NCBI RefSeq assembly: GCF_029212375.1
Contig: NZ_JARGNU010000011.1
Location: 1-64,000 of the forward strand
Length of the DNA: 64,000 bases
Origin: Zhongshania sp.
Lineage (GTDB): Bacteria; Pseudomonadota; Gammaproteobacteria; Pseudomonadales; Spongiibacteraceae
Direction of reading: 5' to 3'
Of this stretch, positions 21,218 through 30,357 are shown in pieces. Every line of letters starts with the position of its first letter. Positions within the stretch are counted from its first letter, which is position 1. The notes beneath the pieces were generated by a model that worked only from the letters and a program-made list of their open reading frames with translations, searched no databases and was not told the origin of the DNA. A program made the position numbers and the translations under genes.

Positions 21218-22171
21218 TCACACTCTCTCAAGCGGGAACGCGATCACCTCATCTATTCTCTCAGCACCGCAGGCAATCATTGCCAGCCGATCAAAACCAA
21301 TCGCCACACCGCTGCACTCCGGCATTTTCGCCATTGCCTTGAGTAAATAGCGATCTACCGGCGGCAAGTCTTGTCCCGCTGCGGCGCGGCGGGAATGATC
21401 GTCACTAATGCGCCGCACCAGTTCGCCGGCATCGCGCAGCTCATCATAGCCATTGGCTAACTCCATCCCCGCGTAAAAAGCCTCAAAACGACGTGCTACG
21501 CGCTGACCATCGCCATTCACAGCTATTTTTGCCAGGGCCGCCTGCGTTTCGGGAAAGTCATAAACAATACTGATTTGCTTAGGATTCAATGCGGGCTCAA
21601 CTACCGACGACATCAGCAGCTGTAACCACAGGTCGCGATCGCCGCTGTCAAAGCTGAGATCCAGATGCTCCATTGCACAAACTTTTAGCTGATCTAGACT
21701 AGCCGCATGGGGGTTTAATCCGCAATGCAGCTCAAACACCTGCTGATACGTCATCTGCACAACATCCGCATCGCCGACGGCCAACGCAACGACCGCCACG
21801 ACCTCGTTAATCAAGGCATCAAGGCTCATGTTCGGGCGATACCACTCGAGCATAGTAAACTCTGGATTGTGACGCCGCCCCCGCTCACCGCGTCGAAACG
21901 CTTTGCAAATCTGATAAATTGGTCCACTACCGGCCGCCACCAAACGCTTCATGGCAAATTCAGGGGAAGTTTGCAAATACATCTGCCCCTCACCGGACGG
22001 TGATTGGGCAGAAACAGCTTCTATATTGGGATCAGTAACGGGCGCAGAGGCGAGCAGCGGGGTCTCAACTTCCAACACCCCGCGCGCCGCAAAAAAACCG
22101 CGAATTTGACTAAGAAGCTGGGCGCGACGGCCCAAGGCCGTAAAATCGGCAGTGGGCCGCCACTGGCTCAT
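21218..22171 (-). CDS. epmA: Elongation factor P--(R)-beta-lysine ligase
   Basis: EpmA (GenX/PoxA) is a truncated lysyl-tRNA-synthetase paralogue that attaches (R)-beta-lysine to EF-P. The 317 residues hold the class II catalytic core, with motif 2 as FRRGERGRRHNPEFTMLEWY and motif 3 as GVAIGFDRLAM. The N-terminal anticodon-binding domain is absent, as expected for EpmA. Its ATG follows the efp stop directly (TAA-ATG), so modifier and substrate are translated together. Confidence 0.95.
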   Translation of the reverse strand: MSQWRPTADFTALGRRAQLLSQIRGFFAARGVLEVETPLLASAPVTDPNIEAVSAQSPSGEGQMYLQTSPEFAMKRLVAAGSGPIYQICKAFRRGERGRRHNPEFTMLEWYRPNMSLDALINEVVAVVALAVGDADVVQMTYQQVFELHCGLNPHAASLDQLKVCAMEHLDLSFDSGDRDLWLQLLMSSVVEPALNPKQISIVYDFPETQAALAKIAVNGDGQRVARRFEAFYAGMELANGYDELRDAGELVRRISDDHSRRAAAGQDLPPVDRYLLKAMAKMPECSGVAIGFDRLAMIACGAERIDEVIAFPLERV

Positions 22172-22741
22172 TTAGCTTTTAACTCGGTTCTGATATTCAC
22201 CAGTGCGGGTATCGACCTTGATCACTTCGCCTTCGCTGAGGAATAAAGGCACTTTTACCACTGCGCCGGTACTCAGGTAAGCGGGCTTAGTACCGCCTTG
22301 CGCAGTATCACCCTTCACACCGGGATCGGTCTCAACGATGGGCAACTCAACAAAATTAGGCGGGGTAACCGAAAGCGGTGCGCCGTTATACAAAGTCACT
22401 GTGCACACATCTTGCTCTTTTAACCACTGAGAGGCATCGCCAACCGCTTTAGTGTCGGCTTGAACCTGTTCAAAGGATTCTGGATCCATAAAGTGGTAAA
22501 ATTCGCCGTCGTTATAGAGATACTCCATACTTTGGTCAATAACGTCGGCGCCTTCCAGTGATTCGCCAGACTTAAAGGTGCGCTCCCACACTCGACCAGA
22601 ATTGAGATTGCGCAGACGCACTCGGTTAAAGGCCTGACCTTTACCGGGTTTAACAAATTCATTATCTAGAATAGAACAGGGCTCGCCATCGAGCATAACT
22701 TTAAGCCCGTTACGAAATTCGTTAGTTGAATAATTGGCCAT
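22172..22741 (-). CDS. efp: Elongation factor P
   Basis: EF-P relieves ribosome stalling at polyproline stretches. The 189 residues comprise the KOW-like N-terminal domain and two OB domains. The tip loop KPGKGQA carries the modifiable Lys34. Together with EpmA (next gene) and EpmB (divergent, 48 bases away) the whole beta-lysylation pathway is encoded within 2.6 kb. A lysine at position 34 agrees with beta-lysylation and excludes the rhamnosylated-Arg32 version of P. aeruginosa. Confidence 0.97.
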   Translation of the reverse strand: MANYSTNEFRNGLKVMLDGEPCSILDNEFVKPGKGQAFNRVRLRNLNSGRVWERTFKSGESLEGADVIDQSMEYLYNDGEFYHFMDPESFEQVQADTKAVGDASQWLKEQDVCTVTLYNGAPLSVTPPNFVELPIVETDPGVKGDTAQGGTKPAYLSTGAVVKVPLFLSEGEVIKVDTRTGEYQNRVKS

Positions 22742-22789
22742 GATTCTCCTCAGCGGCTATGTTGAAAACCGTAGATTAAAAAGGCAACA

Positions 22790-23803
22790 ATGATACCCCT
22801 TATCACCGCAATTTGGCAGACTGAAAGCTGGCAACGGCAAATGCAGCAGATGATTCGCGATCCAGAGCAGCTTTTTAGCCGCCTTGGCTTAGACATTGCC
22901 GACCGCCCCGATCTTGCCGCAGCACTCGCACAATTCCCGCTGAGAGTCACCGAAGCCTTTATTGCCAAGATGCAAACTGGTGACTGGAACGACCCGCTGT
23001 TACTGCAAGTATTGCCACAAGCGCAGGAAATGACACCCCAAGCCGGATTTATTGACGACCCCCTTGCCGAGCTAGATGCTAACCCCGTGCCTGGCTTAAT
23101 CCACAAATATCACGGCCGCGTACTACTCATTACCAGCCCCGCCTGCGCCATTCACTGCCGCTACTGCTTTCGCCGCAACTTCCCCTACGGCGACAACAAT
23201 CCCAGCCAACGAGATTGGCAGCAGGCGCTCGACTATATTGCCGCGCACCCCGAGATCAACGAAGTTATTCTCAGTGGCGGCGACCCCCTCGCCGCGAACG
23301 ATGATTATTTACACAAATTAATCAGCCGCATTGCCGACATACCCCATGTCGGCACCCTGCGCCTGCACACACGGCTGCCACTCGTATTACCCGCGCGGGT
23401 CACCCCAGAGCTAATTTCAACACTATGCAATAATCGCCTGCACACCGTCATGGTGATTCACTGCAATCACGCCAATGAAATTGACGGTGCAACCAGCACC
23501 GCCCTTAGTACGCTGCAAAAAGCAGGAATAACACTGTTAAATCAAAGTGTTTTGCTTAAAGGGATTAATGATAATGCCGATATTCTCATTACGTTAAGCC
23601 GTCGACTGTTTGACGTTGGCGTTATGCCCTATTATTTACATGTACTGGATAAGGTCAGGGGGGCAAGCCACTTCGATGTGAGCGAACACCATGCAAAAAC
23701 CCTAATGCGTGAGGTTCTGGCGGGCTTACCAGGTTATTTAGTGCCCCGCTTAGTGAGGGAAGATCCCCACGCAAGCAGCAAACGACCACTTGCGCTATTA
23801 TGA
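22790..23803 (+). CDS. epmB: EF-P-lysine 2,3-aminomutase (radical SAM)
   Basis: EpmB converts lysine to (R)-beta-lysine for EF-P modification, using PLP and S-adenosylmethionine. The radical-SAM cluster motif CAIHCRYC places Cys at 119, 123 and 126. A PLP-type lysine is expected near the C-terminal DKVRGASHF region. The 337 residues match EpmB, which is shorter than catabolic lysine 2,3-aminomutases. It is transcribed divergently from efp-epmA across a 48-base gap that must hold both promoters. Confidence 0.94.
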   Translation: MIPLITAIWQTESWQRQMQQMIRDPEQLFSRLGLDIADRPDLAAALAQFPLRVTEAFIAKMQTGDWNDPLLLQVLPQAQEMTPQAGFIDDPLAELDANPVPGLIHKYHGRVLLITSPACAIHCRYCFRRNFPYGDNNPSQRDWQQALDYIAAHPEINEVILSGGDPLAANDDYLHKLISRIADIPHVGTLRLHTRLPLVLPARVTPELISTLCNNRLHTVMVIHCNHANEIDGATSTALSTLQKAGITLLNQSVLLKGINDNADILITLSRRLFDVGVMPYYLHVLDKVRGASHFDVSEHHAKTLMREVLAGLPGYLVPRLVREDPHASSKRPLALL

Positions 23804-23877
23804 ATTAACGCGTAAAAACATAGACTTAATACACAAACTTAATATATGTGATTTGAGACTGCGGAAAAGATCAGGAT

Positions 23878-25680
23878 ATGATGAATAGTAGCTCAAAACT
23901 CGCTGTGACCCTACCCAAGTACAATCGCGACACCCACAGCCTGTTTGCACTAAATGCCAACGCGGTAAACACTTGGTTAAGCAGCCTACCGCTCGCAAAT
24001 CTCGGCGAATCTACCCGCCAGCTGTTTCAAGCGCTGTCAGAGCTTAGTCACGTCTCGTGTAAAGCTAAAGATCGCTATGAAATCCTTGAAAAAATCCGCC
24101 CCCAAGTGCACTACGTCACCAAAGGGCTTGCCCAGCACTATTTAAACAAACCCATTATTTTGCCCGACAAAACCCAAAAAATAGTATTACTCGCCGACAC
24201 CCTTAACACCCAGTTGGCGACAGGGTATTGCCAAGCATTTCAGAGTTTTGAATCTGAAAACCGGCTACTTCGCCCCAAAGAAGCAATGGCTAGCTGCCTG
24301 CACCGAGCGCTGACCGAGTACAGCTGCATCTTGCTGCGCAGCTACCAACTTTACCGCAACTGTCACAGCGGTTTTTGGCTAAACCTGCATCGTATTTACC
24401 GCTGCGCCAGTGTTATGAAACTCTTCAAAATCAAGGTGAGCGATGCCGTTCACGGCGACGGGGCAGTAGTTCAGGCCTATTTACGGTCGTTAATGATGGC
24501 TTGCAGCCGCACGCACCAACTGCCCCAACGCCATATTGAAGATATTTTCAAAGAGCTCAATTTTTGGACTGCATTCATTGACTTGCGCAGCGATCGCTTA
24601 GAGAGCTGTGTATTCCTACTCAATCCCGATGAAGACAATCAACCGGTGTACCGCGAACTGATAGCGCGCGCGCCCGCACCTGGTTGGCTGGGTATCGACA
24701 CCAAGCTCATCTTGGCCCAAGGCGGCGCGCTCTCGCGCAATCCGTCAGTTCGCAAAACCGACCATGTCACCACCCTGCCAAAAACCGTCGTAGACCACCT
24801 TTCTATTGCATGGAGTGCCGCCACCGCGCGGGCCGCTGAACGTGTTCCTTGCGACGACCCCGTGCTTATTACCCTTGGTATGAATGCCACTCATTACTAT
24901 GTGGCCAACCAAGTCGACTTTGAGCAGTTTAAAATAGATCGCGATCAAGCCGAGTCACGCCCCGACCCGTATCTAAAACAAGGTAAAAAACTCAATGATC
25001 CATGGAGTGGCAGCGGTGGCTTAGACACCCGCGACGTTGACAACAATACCAAAGAACACCTAGATATCGACTTTGAGCACCAACCCCACCATATCGAGAC
25101 CATCAGCTATAGCCTGCCCTCAAACGGCAGCGCCAGCCCAGCGCCCGATACTAGCTATCAATATCTACGTTCACGGATTCTCGACACCAGTAGCGCAGGT
25201 TACCGGCTGGAATGGCCGGAATCCGCGCAAGCCAGAATCCGCACCGGAGAATTAATTGGTATTAAGGCCAGCGACCACGAAGGTTGGCGTATTGCGGTAG
25301 TGCGCTGGTTGCGCAGCGATGACATTCATCAAATTGGCATCGAGACCATCGCCTCTACCGCAACGCCTTATAGTGTGCGCTTAGTCAGTTCCGGACTGGC
25401 TGTTCAAGATTATCAACGCGCCATGCTACTGCCTGGCGGTCAATTGGCAAAAGGTCCGCTATTATTGCTATCGAGTGTTACTGGCTTCGCAGAAGGCCAG
25501 ACAGTCGAATTAGTGCGACCTGGACATGCAATGCGGGTTAAATTAGACGAAAAAATTGAACACTCCAATGCCTTTAAATTATTTACATTCCAAGACATTT
25601 CACGCCCCGCATTTAATGATGTGCCGGACGTAGACAAAACCAATAAAGGCGACTTCAATCAGCTTTGGGAAATACTGTAA
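23878..25680 (+). CDS. PilZ-domain protein (PA4958-like), probable c-di-GMP receptor
   Basis: This is a 600-residue cytoplasmic protein with no membrane segment. The first 420 residues are helical and have no family I can name. The C-terminal part (about 427-525) has a PilZ layout: an Arg-bearing stretch (YLRSRIL) followed by DTSSAGYRLEW, which fits the D/N-x-S-x-x-G c-di-GMP motif. It is directly upstream of the FimX-like gene, 42 bases away. This mirrors PA4958-fimX of P. aeruginosa, so it probably acts in type IV pilus control, although no pil genes are in the window. Confidence 0.75.
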   Translation: MMNSSSKLAVTLPKYNRDTHSLFALNANAVNTWLSSLPLANLGESTRQLFQALSELSHVSCKAKDRYEILEKIRPQVHYVTKGLAQHYLNKPIILPDKTQKIVLLADTLNTQLATGYCQAFQSFESENRLLRPKEAMASCLHRALTEYSCILLRSYQLYRNCHSGFWLNLHRIYRCASVMKLFKIKVSDAVHGDGAVVQAYLRSLMMACSRTHQLPQRHIEDIFKELNFWTAFIDLRSDRLESCVFLLNPDEDNQPVYRELIARAPAPGWLGIDTKLILAQGGALSRNPSVRKTDHVTTLPKTVVDHLSIAWSAATARAAERVPCDDPVLITLGMNATHYYVANQVDFEQFKIDRDQAESRPDPYLKQGKKLNDPWSGSGGLDTRDVDNNTKEHLDIDFEHQPHHIETISYSLPSNGSASPAPDTSYQYLRSRILDTSSAGYRLEWPESAQARIRTGELIGIKASDHEGWRIAVVRWLRSDDIHQIGIETIASTATPYSVRLVSSGLAVQDYQRAMLLPGGQLAKGPLLLLSSVTGFAEGQTVELVRPGHAMRVKLDEKIEHSNAFKLFTFQDISRPAFNDVPDVDKTNKGDFNQLWEIL

Positions 25681-25722
25681 GGTACGCACACACTCTCACC
25701 GCCGCCACCTTAATGAGCCTCT

Positions 25723-27729
25723 ATGAGTAACGACACCGCCATCAATATCCTGCTGTTTTGCCTTGCAGACAATGATGCCGAACAAATAATTACCTGCTGT
25801 CGTCGCGCAGGAAGGGTTGCTCATACCCAATCACTGGAAACCGGTGAGCAGTTGAGCAAAGCAGTTACAGGCAAAAGCTGGGACGTACTCATTTTTGACG
25901 CCGAACGTGCGCAGCTAGACATAAACCGCTGTGGTCATTTACTGCGCAAACATCAGGCGGATGTTCCGATCATTTATATGGGCGAAGGCGACCCCTTAAA
26001 CCTGCCCGACGCTGCCGTAGTCGACATCATTAGTAAATACAATATTCCACAGCTGGTAAGCGCCGCATTGCGCGAACAACGCGGCTTAGTCATTCGCCGC
26101 AAATTAAAAGCCTGTGAAACGGCCCTCGGTGAAGCCGAACAGCGCAACGCGCTGCTGCTTAGCGACCACCAAGACCCGCTCGCTTACATCACCGACGGCA
26201 TGGTGATTTATGCCAATCCAGCCTTTTGCGAACGTATGGGCAGGCAAGATTTAGACGGTTTCCCTATTGTTGATCTTATTACCAACAAAGATCAGGACCG
26301 CTTTAAAAATGCCCTAAAAAAGCAGCTACTCCACAAAGAACAACAGCGTCTAGAGATTTGCTTCGCCCACAGTGATGCAAGTGAGTATAAAACCCTCATT
26401 ACCTGCAATAGTGCTACCTACGACGACGAAGCCTGTGTGCAGCTCACCTTGCACGATGACGAAAGCAATCATCAGGTTGGCGGCCTGGATCTCAGCACCC
26501 AAATGGCCAGTAAATACCGCTTTCAGGAAATCCTGCAAGAATTCATCGAGAGCGAGCGCAATAGCGACTCTTCCTTATTACTGCTGTCGATTGATCACTT
26601 TAGCAAGCTACGCCAAAACTCCAGCTTGATGGATGTTGAGATCTTACTGGCAGCCCTTAGTAAACACGTACGCCACATCATGCCCGCTCAGCATTACGGC
26701 CGAGTGGCCGACGATATGATTGCTGCCATCAGCCACCATGTTAGCAGTGACGCTGCGCTGGAAATGGGGTTTGAGCTATGTAAAGCGATTGAAAACGACA
26801 TTTTTGAAGTCAAAAAAAAGTCCCTGCAATGTTCCGTTAGCGTTGCCATTACACCCATCAATCACCTCACCCCACCCCGTGCCGGTTTGCTTTTAGACAC
26901 TAGTTTTCATGCGGTGGAGAAAATTTTTATTAGCGGTGGCAATAATGCGGCAATCACCCATTACGAGCGCCAGCAACTAGGCGACCGCGAATCGATGACC
27001 TCGGCATTCAGTTCAGCCATGGCCAACAGTCGTCTCACACTGCAGTTCCAGCCCATGATCAATCTTGGCGATGCCGACGGCGACCACTACGAAGCCTCCC
27101 TAGAGATAAAAAACTGGGTAGAGGGCGAAGTCACCGCCGGAGAATTGCTTAGAGTTATAGAGCAAGAGCCAGAAAACAATAAACTCGACCACTGGATTGT
27201 GGTGGAAGCGACCAAGCAGCTGGCAAAGGAGCGCCAAACGGGGCAAGACCTAAAGCTAATTATTAACCTTAGCGGCAATGTGTTTCACGACCCCGAATTT
27301 TGCTCATGGCTAAGCGTTGCCTTTAAAGCTGCGGGGCTACCACCCTCATCGGTCATACTGCAATTTAATGAAGAGAGCATTGCCAACGCATTGAAACCGG
27401 CACTAAATTTTGCTCAGCAGCTGCAAAAAATGGGTTCTGCGCTTAGCGTACGCAATTTCGGCCGCGCCAAGAAAGGCAATAAATTCCTATCTCACATTCA
27501 GCCCCACCTCGTAAAACCCGGTTTCAGAAAAACCGACACCCCGAGTAATGAAGAGATTAGGGCGATTGTTGAGCAAGCCAGAATACTGAAGAGCCGAGTG
27601 CTGATTCCCAATGTTGGCAGCGCGGCCACCCTCGCCATGCTGTGGCAACTGGGCCCCGACTTTATTCAGGGCAGCTATGTGAACGAGCCGATGCCAAGTA
27701 TGAGCTACGAATTCGCGGCATTTAACTAG
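25723..27729 (+). CDS. fimX: FimX-like degenerate GGDEF-EAL c-di-GMP effector
   Basis: The 668 residues are arranged as a response-regulator-like domain (about 8-120), PAS (about 140-245), GGDEF-like (about 265-415) and EAL-like (about 430-665). The GGDEF signature is lost (RVADDM at that place) and EAL reads EAS, so neither cyclase nor phosphodiesterase activity is expected. In P. aeruginosa FimX the degenerate EAL domain binds c-di-GMP and promotes type IV pilus assembly. The same neighbours (PilZ gene before, serB after) support orthology. Confidence 0.8.
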   Translation: MSNDTAINILLFCLADNDAEQIITCCRRAGRVAHTQSLETGEQLSKAVTGKSWDVLIFDAERAQLDINRCGHLLRKHQADVPIIYMGEGDPLNLPDAAVVDIISKYNIPQLVSAALREQRGLVIRRKLKACETALGEAEQRNALLLSDHQDPLAYITDGMVIYANPAFCERMGRQDLDGFPIVDLITNKDQDRFKNALKKQLLHKEQQRLEICFAHSDASEYKTLITCNSATYDDEACVQLTLHDDESNHQVGGLDLSTQMASKYRFQEILQEFIESERNSDSSLLLLSIDHFSKLRQNSSLMDVEILLAALSKHVRHIMPAQHYGRVADDMIAAISHHVSSDAALEMGFELCKAIENDIFEVKKKSLQCSVSVAITPINHLTPPRAGLLLDTSFHAVEKIFISGGNNAAITHYERQQLGDRESMTSAFSSAMANSRLTLQFQPMINLGDADGDHYEASLEIKNWVEGEVTAGELLRVIEQEPENNKLDHWIVVEATKQLAKERQTGQDLKLIINLSGNVFHDPEFCSWLSVAFKAAGLPPSSVILQFNEESIANALKPALNFAQQLQKMGSALSVRNFGRAKKGNKFLSHIQPHLVKPGFRKTDTPSNEEIRAIVEQARILKSRVLIPNVGSAATLAMLWQLGPDFIQGSYVNEPMPSMSYEFAAFN

Positions 27730-27789
27730 CGCACTAATGTAAAAACACTCGCAGGTCTATTGTAAAATGCGGCCCACGAGCGCGAAACA

Positions 27790-29001
27790 TCACCCAGTCA
27801 GACGATCACTAATTCCCAATAAATAGAGGATACCGTCCAACCCCAAGGTTGAGATCGACTGCTTTGCATTCTCCCGCACAATGGGCTTAGCCCGAAACGC
27901 AATACCCAAACCAGCAATGCTCAGCATAGGAAGATCGTTAGCACCATCGCCTACTGCAATAACCTGCTCCAGATTCAAGCCTTCGCGCTGCGCAATTTCA
28001 CGCAGTAACTCCGCTTTGCGCTGACCATCAACCACAACACCCTGCACCTCGCCGGTCACTCGTCCATTGCGAATCACCAGTTCATTGGCATACACATAAT
28101 CGATTCCGAGCTTTTTCTGTAGGTAATGGCCAAAATAAGTGAAGCCCCCCGACAAAATCGCGGTTTTATACCCCAATTGTTTCAGAGTTGACACTAAGCG
28201 TTCGGCGCCCTCGGTAATACGCAGGTTTTCGGCAATGCCTTCCAGCACCGATTCATCCAAACCTTTAAGCAGTGCAACCCGCGCCTTAAAGCTTTCGGTA
28301 AAATCAATTTCACCACGCATCGCACGCTCGGTAATTTCAGCGACCTGCTCACCTACACCAGCAGCCTTGGCTAACTCATCGATAACTTCGGCCTCGATCA
28401 AGGTCGAATCCATGTCGAAGGCAACTAAGCGCCGAGTACGGCGGAACATATTGTCTTCTTGATAGGCAATATCAATATCTAGCTCACTGGCCAAATGCAG
28501 TAACTCGCGGCGAAAATCTGAGGCATCTAGCAAATTGCCCCGCACCGACAGCTCCACGCAGGCCTTGGACTGCTGAGCCACGCCCTCGAGAGGCACACGC
28601 CCCGACAGCCGATCGATACGGTCGATATTGAGCGCGTAGCGCGACACAATATCAGTAACGCTTGCTATGTGACGGCCGGTGATTTTGCGCGCCAACAAGG
28701 TTACGATATGGCGTTGCTTACCCTGCCCTGTTACCCATTGATTGTAACTCTCGGGGCTGACCGGTAAGAATCGTACCTGCATTTGCATTTCGTGGGTGCG
28801 AAACAGAATATCTTTGAGAATACTCGCCGCCTCGGCACTGGCTGGCACCTCTACCAATAAGCCCAACGATAAATTATCGTGTATCACCGCTTGACCAATA
28901 TCGAGGATATTCACCCCGTGGTCAGCTAAAATGCCGGTAATGCTACTGGTCACGCCCGGACGATCATCTCCGGCAATATTGATCAATATGATTTCGTTCA
29001 C
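27790..29001 (-). CDS. serB: Phosphoserine phosphatase
   Basis: SerB catalyses the last step of serine synthesis. The 403 residues include two N-terminal ACT-like regulatory domains (about 1-170) and a HAD phosphatase with the nucleophile motif DMDST (Asp196 and Asp198) and the late GDGANDLPML. The start is a GTG at 29001 preceded by AGGGGG. It is divergent from the AhpA-like gene, as in E. coli serB/ytjB and Pseudomonas. Confidence 0.95.
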   Translation of the reverse strand: MNEIILINIAGDDRPGVTSSITGILADHGVNILDIGQAVIHDNLSLGLLVEVPASAEAASILKDILFRTHEMQMQVRFLPVSPESYNQWVTGQGKQRHIVTLLARKITGRHIASVTDIVSRYALNIDRIDRLSGRVPLEGVAQQSKACVELSVRGNLLDASDFRRELLHLASELDIDIAYQEDNMFRRTRRLVAFDMDSTLIEAEVIDELAKAAGVGEQVAEITERAMRGEIDFTESFKARVALLKGLDESVLEGIAENLRITEGAERLVSTLKQLGYKTAILSGGFTYFGHYLQKKLGIDYVYANELVIRNGRVTGEVQGVVVDGQRKAELLREIAQREGLNLEQVIAVGDGANDLPMLSIAGLGIAFRAKPIVRENAKQSISTLGLDGILYLLGISDRLTG

Positions 29002-29120
29002 ACCACCCCCTACGATAATCGGCGTATTGTAGCGGTTGATGTGATTCCACCCAAGTGCTGCGAGCCTTGATATACTCGCAACTCAAATAAAACCTCTAAT
29101 TCCGGATGGAATGTTAGCAA

Positions 29121-30341
29121 ATGCTGAAGCTGCTTCTAAAGCTCCCCTTGTCTGCCAAGTGCGGACTGATTACCGCCCTAATCTGTGCGATTGCTGGACT
29201 CACGCTATTGCTCACCAGCATGACCGCCAGCAAACAAATACTGCTGGAAACCACCCGCATGATTGGCCAACAATGGACTAATCAGCTGGCCTCCCAAAGC
29301 CAACAAGCCTTGTTACGCAACGACAAGGTCAGCCTACAAGCAATTTTGCAGGACTATATCAACAGCCCGCTGATCGTTTACGGCAGCATTGCCAACGCGC
29401 GGGAAGAAGCCGTGGCCGAAGCCGGTCACTGGCGCGCCGAAAACCTCAATTACGAAGCGCAGGTAGCGGCAGATGGCCGCCTAGGACTGGTCAAACTGTC
29501 CTTGAGCCGCGAACTGATTGGCGACGAGATTCGCGACCTAGGCAAGACCTTGCTAATTCTTACCGGCCTGCTCGCCTGCTTTAGCTACGCTGTTATTGCC
29601 GTACCCATGCGTCGCGTCGAAGAGCTATTGGAGCTAGCACGGGCCAGACTCGCACAACCTCTGCGCGATGATGAATGCCAATATCGCGGCAGCGACAGTT
29701 TAGGCCGGCTCCTCGAAGAAATTCACAACCCCCAAATACGCCTGAGCCAACTCGGCAAAAACCGCTTTAAAGACTATTACGTGCTGCACTGCCACTGGCA
29801 GGCTTACGACTCGCTACACGCGCAAATGGCCCCCGACAGTTTCCGCGAGCATCTGCGCACCAGCTACGCGCGTGGCGAGGCCATCGCTAGGCTCTACCAT
29901 GCCGACATCGTAGTCCACCGCCACAACGCCATTAGTCTGCGCTTTTTTGAGATTGCCGACACCGACCACCCCCTGTTCCGCGCGTTATGCTGCGCCGAAT
30001 TATTTCAAAAACTGGACAAAATCCTGCGCAGCCGCGCTGGCATAGCCCATATTTTTGGTGAAGGCGATCACTGGGAGTGCGCGGCAATGGAGTGCGCGGC
30101 AATAGATCAACTACACCGCGCCACCGCTGAGGGCAAGGGCACATGGCTAGACACAAACAGTCGCGAACACGAACGAATTGAGGCGTGGGGGGACTTTCGC
30201 GGCAATCAAGTCATCGGCATGAAATCGCCGTATAACGACTTACTAGAGCGTCAGCAGACTCAGCTTAAAAAGCTGAGTCTTGAGTCCTTCAAGCAAGACA
30301 GCTTACGGCAGCAAGAAGAGCAAACCGACAGCCCTGATTAA
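29121..30341 (+). CDS. AhpA/YtjB (SMP) family inner-membrane protein
   Basis: The 406 residues have two membrane segments, at about 14-34 and 143-162. They enclose a periplasmic domain of roughly 105 residues, with a long cytoplasmic C-terminal part. The layout and the position divergent from serB match the SMP/YtjB (AhpA) family, which has no firmly established activity. A perfect 15-bp tandem duplication at 30075-30104 repeats ECAA(M/I) in frame. Its stop overlaps the parC stop inside a shared hairpin. Confidence 0.75.
   Translation: MLKLLLKLPLSAKCGLITALICAIAGLTLLLTSMTASKQILLETTRMIGQQWTNQLASQSQQALLRNDKVSLQAILQDYINSPLIVYGSIANAREEAVAEAGHWRAENLNYEAQVAADGRLGLVKLSLSRELIGDEIRDLGKTLLILTGLLACFSYAVIAVPMRRVEELLELARARLAQPLRDDECQYRGSDSLGRLLEEIHNPQIRLSQLGKNRFKDYYVLHCHWQAYDSLHAQMAPDSFREHLRTSYARGEAIARLYHADIVVHRHNAISLRFFEIADTDHPLFRALCCAELFQKLDKILRSRAGIAHIFGEGDHWECAAMECAAIDQLHRATAEGKGTWLDTNSREHERIEAWGDFRGNQVIGMKSPYNDLLERQQTQLKKLSLESFKQDSLRQQEEQTDSPD
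30075..30104 (+). repeat. Perfect 15-bp tandem duplication
   Basis: GGAGTGCGCGGCAAT occurs twice with no spacer (30075-30089 and 30090-30104), adding five residues in frame. The perfect identity suggests recent replication slippage. Confidence 0.9.
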
Positions 30342-30357
30342 ACAGGGCTGACGGTTT
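30322..30357. terminator. Shared hairpin spanning both stop codons of the AhpA-like gene and parC
   Basis: Fifteen-base arms (30322-30336 and 30343-30357) pair with a single A/A mismatch around the loop ATTAAA. Both convergent stop codons (TAA of each gene) lie in the loop region. Only short U runs follow in either direction, so it may act as a bidirectional terminator or as a 3'-end stabiliser. Confidence 0.65.
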
